Positions 25,964 to 35,436 of a DNA stretch of 64,000 bases are shown in pieces. Positions within the stretch are counted from its first letter, which is position 1. Each line of letters begins with the position of its first letter. The stretch is from CAYXGZ01 sp964464755. Its GTDB lineage: Bacteria; Planctomycetota; MHYJ01; JACPRB01. The stretch lies in NCBI GenBank assembly GCA_964464755.1, contig CAYXGZ010000014.1, positions 1 through 64,000 of the forward strand, given 5' to 3'. Both the position numbers and the translations under genes were made by a program. A model generated the notes under the pieces. The model worked only from the letters and a program-made list of their open reading frames with translations, was not told the origin of the DNA and did not search any database.

Positions 25964-27037
25964 GTGCACCGACGGACCTTCCTGCGCGGCTCGGCCGCCG
26001 CCGCCCTCGCCGCCGCCGGCCCCCGCCACCTCCTCGCCCAGGACCCGCCCCCCGTCTTCCAGGAGATGACCGCCGAGCAGGCGGACGCGGTGAAGCGCGG
26101 CCTCGACTACCTCGCCCGCATCCAGGGCCGCACCGGCGCCGTCGGCAGCACCTGCCAGACCGCCTTCAGCTCGCTCGCGGGCCTCGCCTTCCTCGCGGGC
26201 GGCAACTCGCCCGGCCGCGGCCCCTACGGCAAGAACGTCCTCGAGATCCTGCAGTTCGTCCTCCGCACCCAGACCAAGAACGGCTACCTCAACGAGGCGG
26301 GCGGGGGCGGACGCGCCGCGGGCGGCAGCGGCATGCACGGCCACGGCTTCGCGCTGCTCTTCCTCTCCGAGGTCCTCGGCATGTGCGGCGACCTCTCCGA
26401 CCGCCTCGGCAACGACTCCGTCAAGGAGGCCGTCCAGCGCGCCGTGAAGGTCGTCGAGTCCTCGCAGGACGGCAACGGCGGCTGGTCCTACGACCCCTCG
26501 CCCTCCGGCCACGAGGGCTCCGTCACCGTCACCCAGGTCCAGGCCCTCCGCGCCGCGCGCAACGCCGGGATCCAGGTCTCGCAGAAGGTCATCGACAAGG
26601 GGATCCAGTACATCAAGAAGTCCACCGCCTCCGACGGCACGATCATGTACAGCCTCGGCGGGGGAGGGGGCGGGACCTACGCGCTGACGGCGGCCGGCGC
26701 CTGCGTCTACGCGTACTACGGGCTCTACGACGGGCCCGAGGTCACCCGCTGCAGCAAGGCGCTCTACGACTTCGTCACCGGCAAGCGCGCGGGCGGTCGC
26801 GGCGGCCACGACGCCTACGCCAACTTCTACGCGGGCCAGGCCTGCTTCTTCCTCAAGCGCAAGGACCCCAAGTTCTGGACCGAGGGCTACGGGCGCATCC
26901 GCCAGGAGCTCCTCCGCACCCAGAACAAGTCCAGCGGCGCCTGGAGCAACGACGGCTACGACGGCTCGTTCGGCACGGCCTGCGCGACCCTGGTCCTGCA
27001 GATCCCGAACCGCTACCTCTCGATCTTCCAGGACTGA
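25964..27037 (+). CDS. Tat-exported squalene-cyclase/prenyltransferase-like toroid protein
   Basis: 357 residues from GTG 25964 with GGAG 7 nt upstream. Twin-arginine signal (HRRTFLRGSAAAALAAAG), then alpha-alpha toroid repeats: AVKRGLDYLARIQG, NGGWSYDPSPSGHEGSVTVTQ, YALTAAGACVYAYYG and SSGAWSNDGYDGSFGTACATL. The fold matches the squalene/hopene cyclase repeats, but the DxDD acid motif is not evident and the Tat signal implies an exported, probably non-cyclase protein. Such proteins are typical of planctomycetes. It ends 33 nt before the deiodinase-like gene, suggesting co-transcription. Confidence 0.8.
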   Translation: MHRRTFLRGSAAAALAAAGPRHLLAQDPPPVFQEMTAEQADAVKRGLDYLARIQGRTGAVGSTCQTAFSSLAGLAFLAGGNSPGRGPYGKNVLEILQFVLRTQTKNGYLNEAGGGGRAAGGSGMHGHGFALLFLSEVLGMCGDLSDRLGNDSVKEAVQRAVKVVESSQDGNGGWSYDPSPSGHEGSVTVTQVQALRAARNAGIQVSQKVIDKGIQYIKKSTASDGTIMYSLGGGGGGTYALTAAGACVYAYYGLYDGPEVTRCSKALYDFVTGKRAGGRGGHDAYANFYAGQACFFLKRKDPKFWTEGYGRIRQELLRTQNKSSGAWSNDGYDGSFGTACATLVLQIPNRYLSIFQD

Positions 27038-27070
27038 TTCGCCGACACCCCGGGCCCGCAGCGGGGTTCC

Positions 27071-27694
<624 letters not shown>

Positions 27695-27695
27695 T

Positions 27696-29654
27696 CTACT
27701 TCACGTCGTTGGGCCGCGCCCGCACGAGGACGACGAGGTCCTCCGTGTCGTCGCCCGACTTCCGGCTGTCCACCGCCGCGATCGTGTAGCGGTCCGCCCG
27801 GCAGGTGAGGCTCGTGTTCCAGCGCCACGCCGCGAGCCTCGGCAGCTGCAGGTAGCCCGCGCCGGTCGTCGGGGCGTCGACCTCGCGCATCGAGCACGAG
27901 GCCAGCTTCGCCCGCAGGTCCACCGCGACCCGGTCCGTTCCGCCGACGAAGTGAGGCCGCACGTCCACCACGAAGCCCGTCGAGATCGTGGACATCACGG
28001 GGTCCTGCGTCCCGGCGAACGTCGCGACCTGCGGCTCGTAGTCCGAGAGGTAGGCCTCCTGGACGAGGCGGGCGACGTGCACGCGCTGCTGCGGGTAGCA
28101 GGTCACCTCGGCGGACTCCACGACGGACACCGCGCCGCCCTTGGCCGTCTCGTCGAGCAGCTTGCGGACGCCCGCGACGTCGGCGAAGTAGCCGCCCGGC
28201 GCGAGCGCGGGGATCTCCTTCTCCCACTCCGACCGCGAGCCCTTCTTGAAGCCGATCACGAGGAGCTCGACCGTCATGGTCCGGGCGCGGGCCGAGAGCA
28301 GCGTCTTGAGGTACTCGTCGACCAGCTTGAGGACCGCGGGCTTCTGGCGCACGACGAGCGTGCTCTCGGTGGCGTTGATCGCGTTGCGCTTGTTGCCCCA
28401 GGTCTCGGGCGCGACGCGGGTCCGGATCAGCTCCACGAGGCTCTCGGGCGTGACGCGCGTGCCCTTGGCCTCCTCGAGCGCGAAGCTCGCGCCGGTGAGC
28501 GGAGCGCCGCCCGCGCCGGCGGGCATTTCGAGCGCCGGGCCGGGGAAGTCCTGCATGACCCGGGTCAGGGGGGACACGTCGTAGATCCGCAGCAGCCGCT
28601 CCTCCTCGAACGCGGGCTCGGGGGCGGGCTTGTCCTCGAGGGCGACGACCCCCGCCGAGGCGAGGAAGACCAGGACCCGGCCCCGGACCTGGACGGCGCC
28701 GAGGACGGCCGTCTCGCGGTCCCGCGTCGTCACCGTCGTGCGGACGAAGGCCCGGTTGACCCGGGGATGCTGGATCTTCGACTCCCGGACGTCGGTGCGG
28801 GGCTTCACCTCCGACGGGTCCTTCCTGGGGTCGCCCGGCTTGTCGGGCGAGTCGTCGAAAGCCGCCGCCGAGCCGGCCTGGACGGCGAGCCGGAGCTTCT
28901 TGTCCGTCAGCGCCTCGGTGTCGCCGAGCGCCGCGCGGGCCTCCATCGTGATGCCGCCCTCGAAGGGCTCGATGTGGGGGCGGACGTCGAGCGCCGCGCC
29001 CGCGGAGACCGTGTGGATGATCGGGTCGATCTGGACGCTGCCCGTCGCGACCTGGATGTCGATGTCGCCGACGTAGGAGACGCCCGCGAACTCCTGGAGC
29101 CCGACGCGCTGGCCGGGGTAGGCCGTCGCCCGCAGGGCCTTGAGGATCTCGGCCTTGCCGTCCTTCACGGCCGCGTGCAGCTCCTTGATCGCCGCCGCGG
29201 GGAGGATCGAGGGGCGGTTCGGCGCCGCGGAGCCGCGGAGCTTCCCGAAGAGGGCCGGGTCGACGGACACGAAGAGCCCGTCCACCACGACCATGCGGCC
29301 GTGGATGCCCCGCCAGTACGCGAGGTACTGGGAGATCTTCTCCTGGACGGACTTCACGTTCGTCACCGTGAGCTGCCCGTCCTCGAAGGTGATCTTGGCG
29401 TTCTGGTGCTCCCAGGAGTCCTCCTGGATGTTGCTCTTCACCAGCGCGACGAGGTCCTCGCCGGAGATGAAGCTGCGGTCCGGCTCCTCCTTCGAGCTGG
29501 AGACCCCGTCCATCCCGAAGTCCGCGCAGGGGTGGTCGGGGATGGACTTCGTGAGGAATTCCACGTCGAAGACGCGCGTCTCGAAGGGGTCGTCCTGGGC
29601 CGCGGCGCCCGCCGCGATCGAGAGCACGAGGGCCACGCCGGCGAGTCGGAGCAT
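27696..29654 (-). CDS. Exported duplicated protein with secretin-N-like segments
   Basis: 652 residues. Signal peptide (MLRLAGVALVLSIAAGAAA) and two homologous halves. Each half has a domain with an EDSWEHQNAKITFEDGQL or PETWGNKRNAINATESTL stretch followed by VTNVKSVQEKISQYL or VRQKPAVLKLVDEYL, close to the short secretin/TonB N-terminal domain. Each is followed by a beta-rich part ending in RPHIEPFEGGITMEAR or RPHFVGGTDRVAVDLR. There is no secretin pore signature. A periplasmic repeat protein of unknown role, common in style in planctomycete genomes. Convergent with the deiodinase-like gene with a 1-nt gap. Confidence 0.7.
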   Translation of the reverse strand: MLRLAGVALVLSIAAGAAAQDDPFETRVFDVEFLTKSIPDHPCADFGMDGVSSSKEEPDRSFISGEDLVALVKSNIQEDSWEHQNAKITFEDGQLTVTNVKSVQEKISQYLAYWRGIHGRMVVVDGLFVSVDPALFGKLRGSAAPNRPSILPAAAIKELHAAVKDGKAEILKALRATAYPGQRVGLQEFAGVSYVGDIDIQVATGSVQIDPIIHTVSAGAALDVRPHIEPFEGGITMEARAALGDTEALTDKKLRLAVQAGSAAAFDDSPDKPGDPRKDPSEVKPRTDVRESKIQHPRVNRAFVRTTVTTRDRETAVLGAVQVRGRVLVFLASAGVVALEDKPAPEPAFEEERLLRIYDVSPLTRVMQDFPGPALEMPAGAGGAPLTGASFALEEAKGTRVTPESLVELIRTRVAPETWGNKRNAINATESTLVVRQKPAVLKLVDEYLKTLLSARARTMTVELLVIGFKKGSRSEWEKEIPALAPGGYFADVAGVRKLLDETAKGGAVSVVESAEVTCYPQQRVHVARLVQEAYLSDYEPQVATFAGTQDPVMSTISTGFVVDVRPHFVGGTDRVAVDLRAKLASCSMREVDAPTTGAGYLQLPRLAAWRWNTSLTCRADRYTIAAVDSRKSGDDTEDLVVLVRARPNDVK

Positions 29655-29721
29655 CGATCCTCCTGGGTGTGTGGGGTCAAGCAGTAGACGCCATGCTTCG
29701 CGGCCATGTAAATCGAAATGT

Positions 29722-29727
29722 TAGAAT
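29722..29727 (+). promoter_or_regulatory. Leaderless-type -10 (TAGAAT) for the glycosyltransferase gene
   Basis: TAGAAT ends 8 nt before GTG 29736. It lies downstream of the alternative ATG 29718, so that ATG would not be on the transcript. Confidence 0.6.
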
Positions 29728-29735
29728 CGCGGCCC

Positions 29736-30686
29736 GTGAAGATCCTCTTCCTCACCCACCGCGCCGGCACCCCGAGCGTCCGGTACCGCGTCGAGGCCTT
29801 CCTCCCGCGCTTCCGCGAGGCGGGGCACGAGGTGCTCGCGCGCGAGTACTCGAGCGGGATCCTCGACCTCTGGCCGGTGCTCCGCGCCGTCTCGGCCGCG
29901 GACGTCGTCGTCCTCCAGAAGCGGCTCCCGCCGCGCTGGCTGACGAAGGCGATCCGCCGCCGCGCGAAGCGGCTGCTCTACGACTTCGACGACGCGGTCT
30001 ACCTGAAGCGCACGGCCGAGGGGGCCCGGCCCTGGGGGACCCGCGTGCGGCGCTTCGAGGCCGTGGTCCGCGCGGCGGACGCGGTCACCGCGGGGAACTC
30101 CCACCTCGCCGAGCAGGCCCGCGGGGCCGGGGCGAAGTCCGTCACCGTGCTGCCGACGGTCCTCGATCCGGCGAAGTACGAGGCGGTCGGGCGCCGCGAG
30201 CACGAGGGCGTCATCGCGGGCTGGATCGGCGCGGGCGGCAACCTGCCGTACCTCGAGGCGATCCTGCCGCTGCTGCGGAAGTCGCCCGTGCGGATCCGCG
30301 TCGTGTGCAACCGCTTCCCCGAGGGCGTCGAGGAGATCCCCTGGAGCGAGGAGACGGAGGCGGAGGCCGTGGCCGCGATGGACATCGGGCTGGCGCCGAT
30401 GCCGGACGACGAGTGGACGCGGGGGAAGTGCGGCACGCGCGTCCTCCAGTACCACGCGGCGGGCGTGCCCGTCGTGGCGGACGACGTCGGGGCGCACCGC
30501 GACCTGGTCGGCGACGGCGGCTACCTCGTGCGGAGCCCGGAGGAGTGGGCCGAGAAGGTCGAGTTCCTGGCGCGGAACCCGCAGGTCCGGGCCGAGCTCG
30601 GGGCGAAGGGCCGCGCGCGGCTGAAGGAGCGCTTCACGCCCGCCGCGGTCTTCGGGACCTGGAAACCGCTCGTCGAGGGGCGTTAA
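29736..30686 (+). CDS. Glycosyltransferase, GT-B fold (family 4-like)
   Basis: 316 residues from GTG 29736. It opens with KILFLTHRAGTPSVRYRV, has the inter-domain region KSVTVLPTVLDPAKYE and VIAGWIGAGGNLPYLE, and a C-terminal nucleotide-sugar site resembling GT4 enzymes: DIGLAPMPDDEWTRGKCGTRVLQYHAAGVPVVADDVG, of which the E..KCG..V.QYxAxGxPVV pattern is characteristic. Likely transfers a sugar to a cell-surface glycan, cytoplasmic face of the membrane. No glycan cluster surrounds it. The GTG is chosen over ATG 29718 because of the -10 position. Confidence 0.82.
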   Translation: MKILFLTHRAGTPSVRYRVEAFLPRFREAGHEVLAREYSSGILDLWPVLRAVSAADVVVLQKRLPPRWLTKAIRRRAKRLLYDFDDAVYLKRTAEGARPWGTRVRRFEAVVRAADAVTAGNSHLAEQARGAGAKSVTVLPTVLDPAKYEAVGRREHEGVIAGWIGAGGNLPYLEAILPLLRKSPVRIRVVCNRFPEGVEEIPWSEETEAEAVAAMDIGLAPMPDDEWTRGKCGTRVLQYHAAGVPVVADDVGAHRDLVGDGGYLVRSPEEWAEKVEFLARNPQVRAELGAKGRARLKERFTPAAVFGTWKPLVEGR

Positions 30687-30714
30687 CTCCCTTTCCCGCC
30701 GGCCTTCCTCGTCC

Positions 30715-30720
30715 TATAAC
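30715..30720 (+). promoter_or_regulatory. Leaderless-type -10 (TATAAC)
   Basis: TATAAC ends 7 nt before ATG 30728 in a short AT-rich island; no Shine-Dalgarno in between. Confidence 0.55.
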
Positions 30721-30727
30721 ACTCCAC

Positions 30728-33700
30728 ATGAACTCCAAGACTCGCAACCTCCTCGTTGGGGCCGTCGTCCTGCTCGCCGCCGGCGGCACCGGCGCCGCGC
30801 TCTGGGCCACCAAGTCCGCGCACGATCGCTACGTCAAGGAGACGCTCGCCCTCCTCCCGGAGGCCGAAGGGGCGTACGCGAGATCCTCCATCGGCCTCGC
30901 CGAGAAGGCGGCCGCGGATGCGGTGGCCCGCGAGTCGGCGCACCCGACCTGGTTCGCGCCGGAGGACAAGCCCCGGATCCTGGCCCTGCGGGACTTCCTC
31001 GCCGGCCAGCGCGAGCTCTGGGATCGCGGCGACCGGTTGAACTCCGACGTCGACCGGGACCCCGCCGCCGCCCGCGCGGGCCTCGAGGAGCTCCTCGCCA
31101 AAGCGAAAGCTCTCGCCCCCCGCAGCGAGCCGATCCTCGCGCGATTCGGCCCGTCGCTCGCCCGCGCCCTCGCGAAGGAGCGCGAGCTCGCCGAGGCCGC
31201 CGCCCGCAAGGTCCTGCCCGACGCCGCCAAGGCCTACGAGGAAGGGAAGTGGGAGGCGCTCGACGCCGCCCTCGCCGCGTCCAAGGCCGCGATCGACGCC
31301 CTGCCGCCCGCGAGCCGCGAGGCGGCCGCGAAGGCCCTCGAGGCCGACCTCAAGCCCGCGACCGAGCTCGCCGCGCTCGTCGCCGGCGTCCGGGGGATCA
31401 AGGACCTGAAGGAGGACGGCCCCGCGAAGGCCGACCTGCTCCGGGGGAAGCTCGCCGCCCTCGCCTTCCCGAAGGCCCGCGACGCGGCGCTGCGCCGCGA
31501 GATCCTGAAGCTCGTCGCCGAGGTCGAGCCCGAGACCCGGCCCGCGCCGGACTCGATGCCCCTGACTTCCGGCATCCGGCAGGCCCTGGTCTCCGCCTGG
31601 ACCCGGGGCGGCGGCTGGGAGATCGTCGACGCCAAGGACGAGTCCGCGGTCGTGCTCCAGGGGCCGGTCCACCGCGTGGTGCTCCGGCTGGGCGCGTCGC
31701 AGCGGCTGCTCGTCGAGGTGGACCGGGTCCGCCTCGCGTTCTCCGTCGACCACGTCCGCGGGCAGGAGACGGCGGGCCTGGAGCTGGCCGTCGAGGCCGC
31801 GGCCGGGATCCGCGCCTCGAAGCACGCGTTCCGCTTCGCCGCCGAGCCCTGGGAGGTCAAGACCGACGCCCCGGGCCGCTACGCCGCGATCGAGCAGGGG
31901 ACGAAGATCGCCGCCTGGTTCGAGGGCCGGATCTTCGAGGGCGACAAGCCCGCCGACCTCGACCTGTCGAAGGAGCTCGAGGCCTTCCTCGCGAGCGCCC
32001 GGGCCCTGGAACAGGTCGTGCTCTCGAACGCCGGCCTGCCCGAGGAGTACCGCGGGCCGCTGGCGGCGATGATCCGCGGCGCGCACTCCCGCGCCCCGCC
32101 GCAGGACCACCTCGACGGCCCCTTCTGCCGGTACGCGCTCGCGACCGGCTACATCGAGTCCCAGGCGCCGAAGGTCGACGAGGCCCTCGCCGCCGCCCTG
32201 AAGTCCTACCGCGATGCCTACGCCGAGTTCGCCCGTCCCCGGATCCGCCTCGAGCTCAAGGCCGCCGACGGCTCGACGCTCGCGGGCCGGACCAACCTCG
32301 AGCGCGAGGCCCACTACCGCGTCCGCGACGCGGCGGCGAAGCGGACGATCTTCTCGATCCCGCCCCGCGACCACATGGGCTCGCGGCTGGCGGTCGTGTC
32401 CGTCTACGAGGGCCTGCACGACGAGATCCCCGGGGGCGCGGAGCCCGTCGAGGTGCGGATGCGCTCCGGCGTGGCCGGCGAGCTCTCGCGCTGGACCGCG
32501 GCCGGGGGGAAGCTGGAGTTCGACGCCGAGCGCTGGACCGCGGCGATGAACCGCGACGTGCGCTGGCCCGAGCACTTCGGCAATCCCGCGTGGCAGGTCC
32601 CGCCGCACGCCCTGAAGGTCGACGGCCGCGGCCAGGCCCGCGAGATGCTGCTGCCCGGCGGCTCGCTGAAGGCGGAGGCCTTCGACGCGATCGCGGCCGG
32701 CCCGGAGCGCGTGGCGGCGCAGGACCGCTGGGTGAAGCGCTGCGGCGAGGTCCTGGAGTCCCCCGGCGAGCTCCACCTGCTCTACCGCTACTTCGTGCAG
32801 TACGTCCTCGACAGCCCCGTGACGACCGCGAACGGGCTGATCGGCAGCAGCCGCTTCACCGGCGACGTGCACCAGCGCGCGTACCAGACGCTCGACCGCC
32901 GCCAGGCGGGCCGCTACCTCACGGACTGCGACGACCTGGCCGAGCTCTACTGGACGATCCTGCGCTCGCAGGGCCGGCCCGCGTTCGTGCTGGGCGTCCC
33001 CGGCCACGCGACCTGCGGCCTGGCCGAGAAGGACGGAGAGGGCTGGACCTTCTTCTGCGTGGACACGGGCCCGCCGCGCCTCGTGAAGGCGCCGGAGCTC
33101 GACGCCGCCGTCGAGCGCCTGCTCAAGAGCTACGACGACGACGGGAGCATGTCCTTCGACCCCCGCCAGATGCAGTTCCTCTTCCGCTTCGCGGGCGAGC
33201 CGACCCGCTCGCCGTACTGGCTCGACAGCCGCGTGCTCCGCGACCCGCCGTACGCGGACCTGATGATCCAGGTGCAGGAGTACTGGCACTTCGGCTTCTA
33301 CGCGCTCGGCATCGAGACGATGAAGAAGCTGCTCGAGAACGACAAGGCGCCCGCGAACTGCACGGAGATCGCGGGCCTCTACGAGCGCGTCGGGATGCAC
33401 GCCGAGGCCCTGAAGTGGGCCGACGAGGGGCTCAAGGGCCTCGACCCGAAGGACGACGTGAGCCGGCTCGACGAGAGCCAGCGCCGCGTGCAGGCCCTGC
33501 GGGGGATGAAGAAGGACGCCGAGGCGCTGGAGGTCCAGCGGGCCGCCGCCCGGGAGCTCGTCGAGCTCGTGGCCGCGAACCCGCGCGAGGGCGGGCGCCT
33601 CCGCCCGCTGCGCTTCCGGCTCGCCGGCGGCCTCGCGGGGCTGGACCAGCCCTGGGAGGGCTGGGCGCTCATCCGCGAGGACGTGACCCGCATCGTCGGC

Positions 33701-34549
33701 CGCGGCATGGCGCCGGAGTCCCTCATGGGGATGGTGACGGGCATCTACGCCGCGATGGCCAAGGTGAAGCGCGGCGGCCGCGAGCTCTCGGAGGACGAGG
33801 CGAAGCAGTTCGAGGAGCTCGAGGCGCTGCTCGCGCGCTACCAGGCGACGGGCCTCTTCAAGGCGGACGACTCCGGCATGGAGCTCTGGCGGAAGTACGG
33901 GCAGCTTTACTCCTTCCTCTCCGCGAAGCTGGGTCCCGAGGCGGCCGCGGCGGAGCTCCTCAAGCCCGAGTTCCCGAAGGAGCCGCGCCAGCACCAGCAG
34001 CGGAAGGGTGCGACGCCCGAGCAGGACTGGGCCTGGATCCGGCTCTCGCCGCTGGCCTGGGCGGACGCGATCGGCGCGGCGCTCGACAAGGACTCGAAGA
34101 CCGCCGGCGGCCCGGCCGTCGCCGTGGCCCGGGCGAAGGCGATGGAGGTCGCGCTCGCCGAGACGGCGAAGCAGGGCGCGCTGGGTCCGCTGGAGTTCTC
34201 GGTCCTCGGCCTGCGCCTGATGCGGGCGCTGCTGGACAACGACGAGAAGCTGCTGCGCGCGGTGTTCGCGGAGATGAAGCGGCAGAGCTGGGCGGACCTG
34301 ACGGAGTCCCTGGCCCGGACGCTGGGCGCCACGGCCGAGCGGATGAAGGTGGAGGACTTCGAGAAGGCCTTCCGGATCTTCGCCGGGCACGGCGTGCCGC
34401 GCCGGCACTACTACGGAGTGGTCTACGCCGCGGTGGGGGCCGACGCGCCGAAGCACGCGCTGGCCGCGTCGCGCATCTGCCGGGAGCTGTTCCCGGACGA
34501 CGCCGACATGCGCCGGGAGCACGCGCTGCTGGAGCAGATCTCGAAGTAG
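30728..34549 (+). CDS. Membrane-anchored transglutaminase-like/TPR protein
   Basis: 1273 residues. One N-terminal membrane helix (LLVGAVVLLAAGGTGAALWA), so the bulk is extracytoplasmic. Helical region (about 40-290), a DUF1080/LamG-like beta section (about 290-400) and a further beta/helical part. A transglutaminase-like core follows: C734 in TDCDDLAELYWTIL, H760 in GVPGHATCG and an acidic residue in FFCVDTGPP about 20 residues on, the Cys-His-Asp order of the fold. The last 400 residues are TPR-like. Could be a papain-fold peptidase or amide-bond enzyme on envelope substrates. No close family recognised as a whole. Ends just before the convergent methyltransferase gene. Confidence 0.7.
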   Translation: MNSKTRNLLVGAVVLLAAGGTGAALWATKSAHDRYVKETLALLPEAEGAYARSSIGLAEKAAADAVARESAHPTWFAPEDKPRILALRDFLAGQRELWDRGDRLNSDVDRDPAAARAGLEELLAKAKALAPRSEPILARFGPSLARALAKERELAEAAARKVLPDAAKAYEEGKWEALDAALAASKAAIDALPPASREAAAKALEADLKPATELAALVAGVRGIKDLKEDGPAKADLLRGKLAALAFPKARDAALRREILKLVAEVEPETRPAPDSMPLTSGIRQALVSAWTRGGGWEIVDAKDESAVVLQGPVHRVVLRLGASQRLLVEVDRVRLAFSVDHVRGQETAGLELAVEAAAGIRASKHAFRFAAEPWEVKTDAPGRYAAIEQGTKIAAWFEGRIFEGDKPADLDLSKELEAFLASARALEQVVLSNAGLPEEYRGPLAAMIRGAHSRAPPQDHLDGPFCRYALATGYIESQAPKVDEALAAALKSYRDAYAEFARPRIRLELKAADGSTLAGRTNLEREAHYRVRDAAAKRTIFSIPPRDHMGSRLAVVSVYEGLHDEIPGGAEPVEVRMRSGVAGELSRWTAAGGKLEFDAERWTAAMNRDVRWPEHFGNPAWQVPPHALKVDGRGQAREMLLPGGSLKAEAFDAIAAGPERVAAQDRWVKRCGEVLESPGELHLLYRYFVQYVLDSPVTTANGLIGSSRFTGDVHQRAYQTLDRRQAGRYLTDCDDLAELYWTILRSQGRPAFVLGVPGHATCGLAEKDGEGWTFFCVDTGPPRLVKAPELDAAVERLLKSYDDDGSMSFDPRQMQFLFRFAGEPTRSPYWLDSRVLRDPPYADLMIQVQEYWHFGFYALGIETMKKLLENDKAPANCTEIAGLYERVGMHAEALKWADEGLKGLDPKDDVSRLDESQRRVQALRGMKKDAEALEVQRAAARELVELVAANPREGGRLRPLRFRLAGGLAGLDQPWEGWALIREDVTRIVGRGMAPESLMGMVTGIYAAMAKVKRGGRELSEDEAKQFEELEALLARYQATGLFKADDSGMELWRKYGQLYSFLSAKLGPEAAAAELLKPEFPKEPRQHQQRKGATPEQDWAWIRLSPLAWADAIGAALDKDSKTAGGPAVAVARAKAMEVALAETAKQGALGPLEFSVLGLRLMRALLDNDEKLLRAVFAEMKRQSWADLTESLARTLGATAERMKVEDFEKAFRIFAGHGVPRRHYYGVVYAAVGADAPKHALAASRICRELFPDDADMRREHALLEQISK

Positions 34550-34550
34550 C

Positions 34551-35396
34551 TCAGGCGGGGCGGGCCGCGACGATCTCGAGGACGTCGCCGAAGCCGGCGA
34601 GGCTGGCGAGCTTGCCGACCGCGCGGATGCCGGAGTCGACCGGCCTCAGCGGGTTGCGCCCGAACTTCAGGGCCATGCTGCGGCGGAAGTCCCCGCCCGC
34701 GGCCCGGGTCCGCAGCGTCCGGATCTCCAGCCCCGCCTCGCGCGTCATCCGTTCCAGGCTGCGGCGCGTGAAGAAGTTCACGTGGCGGGGGACGTCGAGC
34801 TCGTACCAATGCTCGCGGAAGAGCCGGGCGTTGAGGCCGGCGAAATTCGGGACGTGGGCGAGGAGCAGGCCGCCCGGGGCCAGGACGCGGCGGACCTCGC
34901 GGGCGACGGCCCCGGGGTCCGCGACGTGCTCGAGGACGTGGAAGAGGGTCGCGAGGTCGGCCGAGGCGTCCTCGAGGCCCGCGTCGAGCACGGTGCCGGT
35001 GCGGACGTCGAGCCCGGCGGCGCGGGCGCGGGCGGCGGCCTCGGGGTTGATCTCGACGCCGCGGACGGACCAGCCCTTCTCGCGCATCGAGAGGAGATCG
35101 CGGCCGCTGCCGCAGCCGAGGTCGAGGAGGCGGCCGGGCTTGAGCTTCGCGACGGCCGCGAAGCGGGTGGACTTGCGGCGGCGCGGGGCGGCCTCGGCGT
35201 GGGCGTCGTAGGTGGCGGGGTAGACCTGCGCGGGGTCGGCGGGGACGGGGTCGAGGAAGGCCATGCCGCAGGCGCAGCGGACGACGGAGAAGCGCAGGGG
35301 GGTGGTGGCCGCGTTGAGGTCGCCGGCCTCGAAGAGGACCCGGCCTCCCCGGGCCCCGCAGAGGGGGCAGTCGCGGCGCCGGGTCGCGATCGTCAT
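34551..35396 (-). CDS. Zinc-ribbon SAM-dependent methyltransferase
   Basis: 281 residues from ATG 35396. N-terminal metal-binding part (DCPLCGARGG ... VRCACGMAF) then a class I methyltransferase with LLDLGCGSGRDLL, GVEINPEAAARARAAG, LFHVLEHVADP and LAPGGLLLAHVPN. The layout matches methyltransferases of sugar and surface-polysaccharide metabolism (Methyltransf_13/23 type). TATCAT lies 8 nt upstream of the ATG. Divergent from the membrane protein at 35437 across a 40-nt gap that holds both promoters. Confidence 0.85.
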   Translation of the reverse strand: MTIATRRRDCPLCGARGGRVLFEAGDLNAATTPLRFSVVRCACGMAFLDPVPADPAQVYPATYDAHAEAAPRRRKSTRFAAVAKLKPGRLLDLGCGSGRDLLSMREKGWSVRGVEINPEAAARARAAGLDVRTGTVLDAGLEDASADLATLFHVLEHVADPGAVAREVRRVLAPGGLLLAHVPNFAGLNARLFREHWYELDVPRHVNFFTRRSLERMTREAGLEIRTLRTRAAGGDFRRSMALKFGRNPLRPVDSGIRAVGKLASLAGFGDVLEIVAARPA

Positions 35397-35404
35397 GACG
35401 CGAC

Positions 35405-35410
35405 ATGATA
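35405..35410 (-). promoter_or_regulatory. Leaderless-type -10 (TATCAT) for the methyltransferase gene
   Basis: TATCAT on the minus strand, 8 nt from ATG 35396, within the compact divergent promoter region. Confidence 0.6.
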
Positions 35411-35422
35411 GCACCCGTTTTG

Positions 35423-35428
35423 TATCCT
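35423..35428 (+). promoter_or_regulatory. Leaderless-type -10 (TATCCT)
   Basis: TATCCT, preceded by TG, ends 8 nt before ATG 35437. The two divergent hexamers are only 12 nt apart, so the two polymerases could not bind at once. Confidence 0.6.
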
Positions 35429-35436
35429 GTGGGGCC

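Noticed and set aside
27035..27037. UGA at the end of the toroid protein gene as a selenocysteine codon
   Set aside because: The protein is complete, and the sequence after it is a short spacer before the deiodinase-like gene.
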